Of a DNA stretch of 9,748 nt, positions 1 to 6,073 are shown in pieces. Origin of the DNA: Schleiferiaceae bacterium. Lineage in GTDB: Bacteria > Bacteroidota > Bacteroidia > Flavobacteriales > Schleiferiaceae. The stretch covers positions 1-9,748 of the forward strand of contig JAOARK010000471.1 of the NCBI GenBank assembly GCA_025210575.1, given 5' to 3'. Within the stretch, counting starts at the first letter, position 1; every line of letters starts with the position of its first letter. Both the position numbers and the translations under genes were made by a program. The notes under the pieces are model-generated. The model saw only the letters and a program-made list of their open reading frames with translations, had not been told where the DNA came from and made no database searches.

Positions 1-861
1 ATTTTGTTCTTGCTGAGAGATTTCAAGAACCTTTAGTTGATGTTCAACGGCAAATTCGAAAACAAGCGGTCTTATGTCTTCGTTTCCATTCGTTGTAATC
101 TCAAATTGTCTTCCAATTTGGGTAACGCTTTTGGTACCTTTTATTTTTCTAAGAAGAGCTGGATCAGCCTCTTTATCAAATTCAACAATTACTAATGTGG
201 ACTTGGCTCGTTTTCCTAATTCTTCCGTTGGGCTATCTAAAACAATCTCTCCTTTATTGATGATGATCACTCGGCTACACATTTCTTCTACCTCTTGCAT
301 GATGTGGGTAGAAAGTAGAACGGTTTTCTCTTTCCCAACTTCTTTAATTAACCCTCTTATCTGTACGAGTTGGTTGGGGTCTAGCCCTGTCGTGGGTTCA
401 TCAAGAATCAACACCTCTGGGTTATGAATCAACGCTGCAGCCAATCCAATTCTTTGCCTGTATCCCTTAGAAAGTTGCCCTATTTTCTTGCTTTTTTCTG
501 GAGTAATTCCGGTCTGTTCAATAACTTCATCTACTCTCTGTTTTGGGGCTTTATAAGTACCAGCAACAAAACTCAAATATTCTTTTACATACATGTCTAG
601 GTATTGAGGGTTATGTTCAGGTAAATAACCCACAGTTTGTTGTACTTCAAGAATGTTAGTCGTAACGTCATGACCGGTTACTATAGCTTCGCCTTCCGAC
701 TGTGGAATGTACCCTGTTAGAATTTTCATCATGGTACTTTTGCCTGCTCCGTTGGGTCCTAAAAATCCCACAACCTCACCTTTCTTTAATGAGAAACTTA
801 CGTTGTTTAGAGCTTTTTGATTTCCGTATAGTTTGGTGATATTCTTAACCTCTATGGACAT
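1..861 (-). CDS. gldA: GldA-type ABC transporter ATP-binding protein (C-terminus cut by window edge)
   Basis: ATPase subunit of an ABC transporter of the gliding-motility type. In flavobacteria GldA is described as working with the membrane proteins GldF and GldG, neither of which is in this window. The 287 visible residues begin MSIEVKNITKLYG and carry the full ABC set: Walker A GPNGAGKS (35-42), a Q-loop-region YLPE (79-82), signature LSKGYRQR (130-137), Walker B VLILDEP (150-156) and switch histidine in STH (184-186). After the ATPase domain comes a C-terminal extension typical of DrrA/GldA-like ATPases, which runs off the left edge; from the usual length of about 300 residues only a short tail is missing. 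The start is the ATG at 861-859, 11-17 nt below a matching promoter. Being an ABC ATPase is certain; GldA rather than a paralogue rests on the close N-terminal resemblance to flavobacterial GldA as remembered. Confidence 0.88.
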   Translation of the reverse strand, partial: MSIEVKNITKLYGNQKALNNVSFSLKKGEVVGFLGPNGAGKSTMMKILTGYIPQSEGEAIVTGHDVTTNILEVQQTVGYLPEHNPQYLDMYVKEYLSFVAGTYKAPKQRVDEVIEQTGITPEKSKKIGQLSKGYRQRIGLAAALIHNPEVLILDEPTTGLDPNQLVQIRGLIKEVGKEKTVLLSTHIMQEVEEMCSRVIIINKGEIVLDSPTEELGKRAKSTLVIVEFDKEADPALLRKIKGTKSVTQIGRQFEITTNGNEDIRPLVFEFAVEHQLKVLEISQQEQN

Positions 862-877
862 GTATGCTTGTTTTGTG

Positions 878-907
878 CAAAGAAAGGAAATACGATTCGC
901 AAAGCAA
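878..907 (-). promoter_or_regulatory. Putative gldA promoter, Bacteroidota type
   Basis: Read on the minus strand, TTG (907-905) is followed after 19 nt by TTTCTTTG (885-878), one mismatch from the Bacteroidota -7 consensus TAnnTTTG, with spacing as expected. The predicted transcription start lies near 872, about 10 nt before the gldA ATG. Found by pattern only. Confidence 0.5.
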
Positions 908-921
908 TAAAAGGTCGAAAA

Positions 922-949
922 TTGACGACTAGGTATTAAATACTATAAA
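922..949 (+). promoter_or_regulatory. Weak candidate promoter for the leader or small RNA
   Basis: TTGACG (922-927) and TATAAA (944-949) are separated by 16 nt and would start transcription near 956, before the leader peptide at 976. This resembles the classical sigma-70 form rather than the Bacteroidota TAnnTTTG form. An alternative is the exact TAtaTTTG at 997-1004, which would start near 1010 and exclude the peptide, but it has no TTG at the right distance. Which of the two works, if either, cannot be decided from sequence. Confidence 0.25.
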
Positions 950-975
950 AATTTAAAAAATTCTCAATCACTAGT

Positions 976-1005
976 ATGAAATACCGATTTTTGTTCTATA
1001 TTTGA
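976..1005 (+). CDS. Possible nine-residue aromatic-rich leader peptide (MKYRFLFYI)
   Basis: A very short frame, ATG (976-978) to TGA (1003-1005), encodes MKYRFLFYI, in which four of nine residues are Phe or Tyr. It is followed by a long hairpin (1021-1057) and a terminator-like hairpin (1080-1109), the order seen in attenuators of aromatic amino-acid operons. No ribosome binding site is visible, but clear Shine-Dalgarno sequences are uncommon in Bacteroidota and the upstream stretch is A-rich. Against a real leader: the next gene is rsgA, not an amino-acid gene; no convincing antiterminator pairing was found; and a frame this short can arise by chance. Its last codons also coincide with a TAtaTTTG motif that could be a promoter instead. 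Confidence 0.25.
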   Translation: MKYRFLFYI

Positions 1006-1020
1006 CTCACTATTTTATCG

Positions 1021-1057
1021 GGTCTTTAAACGACCTTTCATAGGTTGTTTTAAGTCT
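1021..1057 (+). other. Long RNA hairpin
   Basis: Arms 1024-1036 and 1042-1054 enclose the loop TTCAT (1037-1041). Pairs run C1024-G1054, T1025-A1053, T1026-A1052, a T-T mismatch (1027/1051), AAAC with GTTT, a G-T wobble (1032/1046) and ACCT with AGGT. G1022-C1056 and G1021-T1057 can extend the base past a mismatch. A shorter competing stem, GGTC (1021-1024) with GACC (1032-1035), uses the same 5' arm, so two folds are possible. The role is unknown. Confidence 0.6.
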
Positions 1058-1079
1058 TATAAGTAGCTTTTTTCATGGG

Positions 1080-1109
1080 AATGAATGCCTCCTTCGGGAG
1101 GCTTTCATT
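1080..1109 (+). terminator. UUCG-capped intrinsic terminator-like hairpin
   Basis: AATGAA (1080-1085), T, GCCTCC (1087-1092), loop TTCG (1093-1096), GGAGGC (1097-1102), T, TTCATT (1104-1109): a perfect 6-bp GC-rich stem with a highly stable tetraloop, extended by another 6-bp stem past one T-T mismatch. A U-rich tail follows on the plus strand, while the minus-strand side is less U-rich, so it reads as a plus-strand terminator. It lies upstream of rsgA and downstream of no annotated gene, which is what makes it odd. Confidence 0.6.
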
Positions 1110-1135
1110 ATTTATACCCCTTTGTTATTCATTTC

Positions 1136-1165
1136 TTGCTTCTTGGTTGCTATAATTTACATTTG
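1136..1165 (+). promoter_or_regulatory. rsgA operon promoter, Bacteroidota type
   Basis: TTG (1136-1138), a 19-nt spacer, and TAcaTTTG (1158-1165), an exact match to the Bacteroidota -7 consensus. The expected transcription start, five to seven bases after the final G, falls at 1170-1172, on or next to the rsgA ATG at 1172. It lies downstream of the hairpin at 1080-1109, so transcription from here escapes that terminator. Confidence 0.6.
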
Positions 1166-1171
1166 TCGTCT

Positions 1172-2113
1172 ATGACAGGGCGAATAATTAAGTCTACAGG
1201 CAGTTGGTACGATGTGCTCAATGAAGCAGGGGAAATTATTCCATGCCGAATTAAAGGTAAGTTCAGAATAAAGGGAATTAAAAGTACCAATCCAGTTGCT
1301 GTTGGAGATGTCGTTCAGTTCTCAATGGAAAATGAGACCAATGGACTAATTGAAGACATTCAAGATAGAAAGAACTACATTATTAGACGAAGCGTAAACC
1401 TATCTAAGCAAGTTCATATTATCGCCTCAAATATCGATCAGGCCTTGTTGGTGGTTTCATTAAAGTCTCCGCCTACACCAATTGGTTTTATCGATCGATT
1501 CTTGGTTAGCGCAGAGGCTTATGACATACCAACTCTTATCATCTTTAATAAAATTGATCTGTTGAGTGAAGAGGACCATCAGGAACTTGAAGAATTAGAG
1601 AGAATTTATAGAAAAGCTGGTTACTCAACTTTAAGAACCTCCGCTAAGCAGAATTTGAACATTGATAAACTGCAAACTGCAATTTCTTCTCAGACAAGTT
1701 TGTTGTCTGGACACTCTGGAGTAGGGAAATCTACCTTGATTAATCTTTGTGAGCCTGGACTGGAATTGAAAACCCAAGAGGTGAGCGATTTTCATAGTAA
1801 AGGACAGCATACCACAACTTTTGCTGAAATGTATCCTTTGCAAAATGGAGGGTTTATTATCGATACACCTGGTATTAAGGGATTTGGGTTGGTAGATATG
1901 GATCGCGCTGAAATACAGGATTATTTTCCAGATATATTTGAATTAAAAGGTCAATGTAAATTTCATAACTGCTTGCACGAAAAAGAACCCGGTTGTGCGG
2001 TAAAAAAGGCGGTTGAAGAAGGGGAATTGTCTGAATCTAGATATAACAACTACATAAATTTAATAAATGATGATGAGGACAATAGTCCATACCGCAAGGA
2101 TATATACGGCTAG
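1172..2113 (+). CDS. rsgA: Ribosome small subunit-dependent GTPase RsgA
   Basis: Circularly permuted GTPase that acts late in 30S ribosomal subunit maturation in the cytoplasm. The 313 residues show an N-terminal OB-fold (about 1-75) and the permuted G-motif order: NKID (126-129, G4), SAK (157-159, G5), GHSGVGKS (180-187, G1), TTT (214-216, G2) and DTPG (231-234, G3). They are followed by the family zinc site C262, C267, H269, C275. The ATG at 1172 is chosen because MTGRIIKSTGSWY is the usual start of the family. A longer frame from 1085 would add 29 residues translated from the terminator hairpin and promoter and is not credible. The gene is complete and its length is normal. It heads a five-gene operon, and its last 47 nt overlap the next gene. 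The predicted mRNA has almost no 5' leader. Confidence 0.95.
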   Translation: MTGRIIKSTGSWYDVLNEAGEIIPCRIKGKFRIKGIKSTNPVAVGDVVQFSMENETNGLIEDIQDRKNYIIRRSVNLSKQVHIIASNIDQALLVVSLKSPPTPIGFIDRFLVSAEAYDIPTLIIFNKIDLLSEEDHQELEELERIYRKAGYSTLRTSAKQNLNIDKLQTAISSQTSLLSGHSGVGKSTLINLCEPGLELKTQEVSDFHSKGQHTTTFAEMYPLQNGGFIIDTPGIKGFGLVDMDRAEIQDYFPDIFELKGQCKFHNCLHEKEPGCAVKKAVEEGELSESRYNNYINLINDDEDNSPYRKDIYG

Positions 2114-2894
2114 CTTAATTACTGTGCTAATTGTATCCAGTTGTAGCAGCACTGCTGATGTTGCAACAGTATCAGAAAGCTATTCTAAACAGCTGTCACA
2201 GCAAAATGTAGATGCTGTGATATGGACAGCTACTTCTGCTGAGATGTTTTATGCAAGTCATCAGGCTTTTGATCTAGCAAATTATAAACTAAGGGCAAAG
2301 CTTAACAAAGAGGAAAAAGACCGCCCAATGGCGGTTGTGATGGATTTGGATGAGACGGTCATAGACAATTCACCTTATTCAATAGAACAAATTGCATTGG
2401 GTAAGACTTTCAATCCTGATACCTGGTATGAATGGTGCATGGAAGCAAATGCGGAATTACTTCCGGGTGCTTTAGCATTTATCAAAAAATGTGAGGAACT
2501 TAATGTAGAAGTATTTTATATCTCTAATAGAAGTGTGGAGACTTTAGAAGGAACGATAGCTAATTTACAGAAGTTTGGAATTAAAGCTACTTCAAGGAAC
2601 GTTCTGTTAAAGGAAGATGAAAGTGACAAAACGTCTAGGAGAAACATAGTTTTGGCCAAGTATGATGTTCTCCTTTATTTAGGTGATAACCTGAGAGATT
2701 TTTCTGAAATTTTTAAAGATCGAGCATCAAATTATGGAAAAGATGTGGTGCAAGAGGAATTGGGGAACTTGAGAGAGAATTTTATTCTCATTCCGAATCC
2801 AATGTATGGAGATTGGAAAGCACCTCTTTATGGTGAAAAGCGATTGTCACAAGAAGAGAAGCTTAAAGCGATAAACTCATTTTTTAAAAAGTAA
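2067..2894 (+). CDS. 5'-nucleotidase / acid phosphatase, lipoprotein e(P4) family (HAD superfamily)
   Basis: A membrane-anchored phosphatase of the class C (e(P4)) group, which in characterised members dephosphorylates nucleoside monophosphates outside the cytoplasm so that nucleosides can be taken up. HAD motifs are DLDET (93-97; D93 nucleophile, D95 acid/base), the ISNR segment (152-155) for motif II, a basic region around 183-198, and GDNLRD (206-211) for motif IV. PNPMYGDWK (243-251) is typical of the family, and 275 residues is its usual size. A hydrophobic segment ends in the lipobox VSSC with C26, so the protein is exported and lipidated. Three adjacent ATGs (2067, 2070, 2073) are possible starts. 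All lie inside rsgA in another frame, and the next Met is inside the mature domain, so the overlap is needed to encode the signal peptide. dtd begins 4 nt after its stop. Confidence 0.88.
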   Translation: MMMRTIVHTARIYTASLITVLIVSSCSSTADVATVSESYSKQLSQQNVDAVIWTATSAEMFYASHQAFDLANYKLRAKLNKEEKDRPMAVVMDLDETVIDNSPYSIEQIALGKTFNPDTWYEWCMEANAELLPGALAFIKKCEELNVEVFYISNRSVETLEGTIANLQKFGIKATSRNVLLKEDESDKTSRRNIVLAKYDVLLYLGDNLRDFSEIFKDRASNYGKDVVQEELGNLRENFILIPNPMYGDWKAPLYGEKRLSQEEKLKAINSFFKK

Positions 2895-2898
2895 AAAC

Positions 2899-3351
2899 AT
2901 GAGGATCGTAGCCCAAAAAGTAACACAAGCCAAAGTAGAAGTAGAGGGTAAAGTAGTTGGGGAAATTGGTAAAGGCTTGATGATATTGTTGGGTATAGAG
3001 CATGACGATCTTGAAGAAGATGCAGATTGGTTGGTAGGAAAGATTTCTAAAATGCGCCTCTTTAAAGACCATGAAGGAATCATGAATTTAAGTGTAAAAG
3101 ATGTGCAAGGTGATTTTTTAGTTGTATCGCAATTTACCCTTCATGCTTCTACTAAAAAGGGTAACCGACCGAGTTATTATAAAGCAGCAAAAGCAGACCA
3201 TGCAACACATTTGTATGAATACTTTATGGAAAAGCTTTGGATGGAAAGTGGTCGGCCTGTGCAGTCTGGTAAATTTGGAGCCATGATGGATGTTTCTTTA
3301 ATTAACCATGGTCCGGTAACAATAATAATTGATTCTAAAAACAAAGAATGA
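2899..3351 (+). CDS. dtd: D-aminoacyl-tRNA deacylase
   Basis: Cytoplasmic editing enzyme that hydrolyses D-aminoacyl-tRNA, such as D-Tyr-tRNA, recycling the tRNA and keeping D-residues and glycine mischarging out of translation. The 150-residue length is standard. Diagnostic motifs are SQFTLHA (77-83), which includes the catalytic-site Thr, GNRPSY (88-93), and NHGPVT (136-141), which contains the Gly-cisPro chirality-checking motif. FGAMMDV (126-132) is also characteristic. It starts 4 nt after the upstream phosphatase gene and ends in an ATGA overlap with the MazG-like gene, which suggests translational coupling. With RsgA in the same operon it gives the cluster a translation-quality theme. 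Confidence 0.96.
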   Translation: MRIVAQKVTQAKVEVEGKVVGEIGKGLMILLGIEHDDLEEDADWLVGKISKMRLFKDHEGIMNLSVKDVQGDFLVVSQFTLHASTKKGNRPSYYKAAKADHATHLYEYFMEKLWMESGRPVQSGKFGAMMDVSLINHGPVTIIIDSKNKE

Positions 3352-3680
3352 TGCAGCCGATAGATGAGTTGAAAGCGACAGTTGACCATTGGATTCAGAA
3401 CCATGGAGTTCGTTATTTCAATGAGTTGACCAATATGGCTCAACTTACTGAAGAAGTTGGAGAAGTAGCAAGAATAATTGCGCGCAGGTATGGTGAACAA
3501 AGCGAAAAAGAAAGCGATAAGCTAAAAGATCTAGGTGAAGAATTAGCTGATGTTTTATTCGTTGTGTTATGCCTGGCCAATCAAACTGGTACTGATCTGC
3601 AAGGTGCTTTTGATCGTAAAATGGACTTAAAAGCCAAAAGAGATCACGATAGACATCATAAAAATGAAAAGCTTAAATAA
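3348..3680 (+). CDS. MazG-like nucleotide pyrophosphohydrolase
   Basis: A small all-alpha NTP pyrophosphohydrolase that would convert (d)NTPs, probably non-canonical ones, to monophosphates and pyrophosphate. The metal-binding pattern of the MazG/dUTPase-like fold is present: E36-x-x-E39 in LTEEVGEVARII, and E65-x-x-D68 in GEELADVL. At 110 residues it is the single-domain form rather than the two-domain E. coli MazG, so substrate preference cannot be inferred. Two in-frame ATGs (3348 and 3351) are possible. The first overlaps the dtd stop by four bases, and the second begins at the last base of that stop. The C-terminus is rich in Lys and His. Its own stop shares one base with the next ATG (TAATG). 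Confidence 0.85.
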   Translation: MMQPIDELKATVDHWIQNHGVRYFNELTNMAQLTEEVGEVARIIARRYGEQSEKESDKLKDLGEELADVLFVVLCLANQTGTDLQGAFDRKMDLKAKRDHDRHHKNEKLK

Positions 3681-3946
3681 TGCCAAATTATTTTAAACCT
3701 GATTGGTTAGAGGATTGGAAAGAAGAACGTAAGAAAGGTATGTTGAGATATGTACTTTTATATGGAATTGGTTTTGCCCTGGCTTGTCTGGTTTTTGATG
3801 TGTTGATCAACAAGCAAGATTTGAGTTCTAAAACTATAGAGCAACTGTTTGTAATGGCTTCAATATTTTTAGGTGGAGGTTTTGCCTACTCTTTTGGTAC
3901 GTGGTATTACAACGAATACAAGCTAAAGAAGCGTACTAAAAACTAA
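3680..3946 (+). CDS. Small membrane protein of unknown function (two predicted transmembrane helices)
   Basis: An 88-residue protein not recognised as a named family. It has a charged N-terminus with several Trp (NYFKPDWLEDWKEERKKG, residues 3-20), a first hydrophobic segment (about 22-43), a short polar loop (44-54), a second hydrophobic segment (about 55-77, with a GGG stretch), and a basic tail ending KLKKRTKN. This predicts two inner-membrane helices with both ends probably cytoplasmic by charge. It is the last gene of the rsgA operon and is coupled to the MazG-like gene by a TAATG overlap, so expression is real in all likelihood. Its stop overlaps the stop of the opposite-strand dehydrogenase. 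Confidence 0.75.
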   Translation: MPNYFKPDWLEDWKEERKKGMLRYVLLYGIGFALACLVFDVLINKQDLSSKTIEQLFVMASIFLGGGFAYSFGTWYYNEYKLKKRTKN

Positions 3947-4959
3947 AACGCGATCAAGACCTTACCTGCGGTCATGTTTTCCTTATAGAGTTTAATTGCT
4001 CCGTTTATTTCATTTAGGTCAACCTTCTTTTGAACTGGGGTTGAAAGAATATCGTTGGCGATCAATCTTTGTGCTTTTTTTACGGTTCGTAACAATTTAA
4101 CCATAGATTGCCTCTTAGTCCAGTAAGCCAAGTGAAATCCTTCGATGGTTTTACCAAAACGAAGGATAGGGACTGGGTTTATTTGCATCATTTCTCTGGT
4201 TAAAGAAGCGTAACAAATCAATGTTGCATCTTCTGGTGCTGGAGTAAGTAGTGTATTCGAAATCTCTCCACCGATAGCGTCTAGAATAACCTTTACGTTG
4301 GTCTTTTTATAAGTCTCTTTAAGCTGAGAATAGAAATCCTCTTCTGAGGAGTTCAATACGATTGCGGCCCCTTGTTTTTGAAGTTCTTGAACCTGCTCTT
4401 TTCTTCGAACAATATTTATACAAGTAAGCCCTTCTTGCTTTGCCAGTTTGATTAGCATTTTTCCTAAGGCGCCTGCTGCTGCTGTGTTTACAAAACCTAT
4501 CTCTTTTTTAGCCTTGACAATCTCAACAAGAGCTACTGCAGTAAGTGGGTTGACAATAGCGCTTGCGGCTTGGTCTAAATTTAAATCCTTATTCAAGGGT
4601 ATGCAGTTTCCAGCCTTAACTTTCATGTATTGTGCCCAAGTTCCATCTCCGGTATCGTTGGCCGAACATGCAACTCGTTTTCCTAACATATAATTTGCCA
4701 TAAAACCTCCTCCGCTGGCAACAACAGTACCCGATCCTTCTAAGCCGGGAACAAATGGGTATGTTTTTTTATGCGGATAAACTCCATCAAGCATAGCAAG
4801 ATCTGATGGATTAAGGGGAGCCGCGTGCAATTGTATCAGTACTTCACCTTTATTTAAGGATGGAATTTCTTTTTCAATGATTTTAAGATCGTTACCCGCA
4901 TTTTCTAAAACTGCGGCCAAATAGTTTTGAGGTGTAGAAACCCCCTTTGCATATTTCAT
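3943..4959 (-). CDS. Zinc-independent medium-chain dehydrogenase/reductase (quinone oxidoreductase or enoyl-reductase type)
   Basis: A cytoplasmic NAD(P)H-dependent oxidoreductase of the MDR superfamily, 338 residues. An N-terminal GroES-like domain carries NPSD (50-53) where zinc alcohol dehydrogenases have the catalytic Cys, then PGLEGSG (71-77). The Rossmann domain has the nucleotide loop AAAGALG (160-166), NPLTA (137-141) and DAIGG (227-231). Neither the catalytic zinc ligands nor the structural four-Cys loop is present. NPSD and NPLTA resemble quinone oxidoreductase, 2-haloacrylate reductase and MECR/ETR-type enoyl reductases, so reduction of an activated double bond is the likely chemistry; the substrate is unknown. 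The ATG at 4959 gives a normal N-terminus. It follows the lipoprotein gene by 17 nt on the same strand and may be co-transcribed, with no obvious functional link. Confidence 0.85.
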   Translation of the reverse strand: MKYAKGVSTPQNYLAAVLENAGNDLKIIEKEIPSLNKGEVLIQLHAAPLNPSDLAMLDGVYPHKKTYPFVPGLEGSGTVVASGGGFMANYMLGKRVACSANDTGDGTWAQYMKVKAGNCIPLNKDLNLDQAASAIVNPLTAVALVEIVKAKKEIGFVNTAAAGALGKMLIKLAKQEGLTCINIVRRKEQVQELQKQGAAIVLNSSEEDFYSQLKETYKKTNVKVILDAIGGEISNTLLTPAPEDATLICYASLTREMMQINPVPILRFGKTIEGFHLAYWTKRQSMVKLLRTVKKAQRLIANDILSTPVQKKVDLNEINGAIKLYKENMTAGKVLIAF

Positions 4960-4976
4960 ATAACTCAGTCTGAAAT

Positions 4977-6053
4977 TTAAGGACTACATGAAAACCCTTT
5001 AATTCCGCTAATATCTGTCATTCTTGAACAATTAGAATCAGAAAATCGTTGGTACTGCGTCACAACTACTTCTTGTTCCGTACAAAAACCAGTTCCTTTA
5101 TAACACAGTCGTTTTTCCATTTCAACATGTTTATAGTAGTATAGTGTTCTTGTTCTTCCGTAAGCTGTCCAAACGAATGGCCTACAGCCAAAATCTATGG
5201 TAGGCTCAATGCCGCCACATTCAGCATCCTTATAGGTAACGTATCGAATTCCTGAATTGATTATGGTATCAGTTAACATGTTTGAGCTGTCTGCTCTTAC
5301 CGGAAGATCATAGGCGTACCCCAGACCCAATCCATAATCTGGGCAGAATTTATTCCAATCCCATTCTAATTCTAGTTCTACTTTTTCCTCAGTGTCTTTA
5401 GCTAGTTTTTTAGCTTTTTCCTTGGCAGCTTCCTTGTCACCATTTCTGCGATCTTGTTCAGCTTGCTCTGCAGCTTCTTTCACCATTTCGAGCAATTCGT
5501 TTACAACCTCTTTTAATTTTCTATCGAGTTCTTTAGCTCTTTCCAGGTCAGATTCATTTTTGTTCTTTAAACCGTTTAGTGCTTTGTCAGCCGCTTCTTT
5601 TCTGATTTTGCCTTTCAATTTTCCAATGGCATCCCCGCAAGCGTAGATAAAACCATCACTTAAATCAATAGCTTCATTGTCAACCATAGATTGCAAGTTA
5701 AGCGCAAGTTCATCGAATATTAGACTGTTACAATCATTTGCTTTCGCGTTAACAAATGCCCCAGGTTCATCTACTTCGGTAATTCTAAATAGCATGTATA
5801 CTTGTTCGCCTTCTAATTCAAAAACAGGGATTTTAAAGATTTCTTTCTCATAATTTGAAGCGTTCATACTTTTTAAAACTTCTTCACGGTTCTCTTCAGT
5901 TGTAAATAGAGTGAATGAAGAATTATCCAGATAGCCAGCAACATTCTTCATTGTTGGTTTTTGTAGGATCTTGATCTCTGTTGTTTCGGCATCTTTACAT
6001 GCTGTAAATAAGAGAATGATCGATGAGAGCAAAAGCAAATATTTGAGTTTCAT
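4977..6053 (-). CDS. Unrecognised cysteine-rich lipoprotein with a long charged helix
   Basis: A 358-residue exported protein of no family I recognise. The N-terminus MKLKYLLLLSSIILLFTAC is a clear lipoprotein signal with lipidated C19. The following KDAETTE is acidic and resembles the surface-export signals described for Bacteroidota lipoproteins, so the outer face of the outer membrane is possible. A compact N-terminal region (about 30-140) is followed by a Lys/Glu/Ala-rich helix (about 144-229), probably coiled coil, which ends in WDWNKFCPDYG. The C-terminal region (230-358) is aromatic and Cys-rich, with C237, C279, C290, C317, C324, C342 and C356; C108 and C139 lie in the N-terminal region. 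Disulfides are plausible after export. The dehydrogenase gene follows 17 nt downstream. No promoter of the consensus type was found upstream. Confidence 0.8.
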   Translation of the reverse strand: MKLKYLLLLSSIILLFTACKDAETTEIKILQKPTMKNVAGYLDNSSFTLFTTEENREEVLKSMNASNYEKEIFKIPVFELEGEQVYMLFRITEVDEPGAFVNAKANDCNSLIFDELALNLQSMVDNEAIDLSDGFIYACGDAIGKLKGKIRKEAADKALNGLKNKNESDLERAKELDRKLKEVVNELLEMVKEAAEQAEQDRRNGDKEAAKEKAKKLAKDTEEKVELELEWDWNKFCPDYGLGLGYAYDLPVRADSSNMLTDTIINSGIRYVTYKDAECGGIEPTIDFGCRPFVWTAYGRTRTLYYYKHVEMEKRLCYKGTGFCTEQEVVVTQYQRFSDSNCSRMTDISGIKGFSCSP

Positions 6054-6073
6054 TTGAAAAGGAGATTGATTGC

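Larger units (their letters stand above)
1006..1115 (+). ncRNA. Candidate small RNA or orphan attenuator (two-hairpin region)
   Basis: Between the divergent genes gldA and rsgA lies a stretch with two strong stem-loops. The first (1021-1057) is a stem of about 12 pairs around a TTCAT loop. The second (1080-1109) is a terminator-like stem with a UUCG tetraloop and a U-rich tail on the plus strand. A separate promoter for rsgA follows. A terminator here can only end a transcript that begins inside this gap, so either a free-standing small RNA or a leader transcript is implied. Boundaries are approximate: the 5' end depends on which upstream promoter is used (start near 956 or near 1010). No known RNA family was recognised. 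Confidence 0.35.

Noticed and set aside
74..427. Plus-strand 117-residue open frame
   Set aside because: It is antisense to gldA, whose minus-strand frame carries all ABC ATPase motifs across the same bases.
910..1038. Distant inverted repeat AAAGGTCG (910-917) and CGACCTTT (1031-1038)
   Set aside because: Only 8 bp at a distance of over 100 nt, and the right arm is better used by the local hairpin at 1021-1057. Likely chance.
1085..1171. Longer rsgA reading frame starting at 1085
   Set aside because: The extra 29 residues would be translated from the terminator hairpin and the promoter. The RsgA family normally starts at MTG..KSTGSWY, which is the ATG at 1172.
3931..3951. GCGT...ACGC stem at the convergent junction as a bidirectional terminator
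   Set aside because: Four base pairs around a 13-nt loop with no U-tract, too weak to call.
3943..4959. Zinc-dependent alcohol dehydrogenase
   Set aside because: The catalytic Cys position is replaced by the NPSD segment and the structural four-Cys loop is absent, so the zinc-independent MDR branch is preferred.
5392..5646. Plus-strand 84-residue Ser/Ala/Phe-rich open frame
   Set aside because: It is the mirror of the Lys/Glu/Ala-rich helix of the lipoprotein on the minus strand; low-complexity coding DNA often leaves the opposite strand open.
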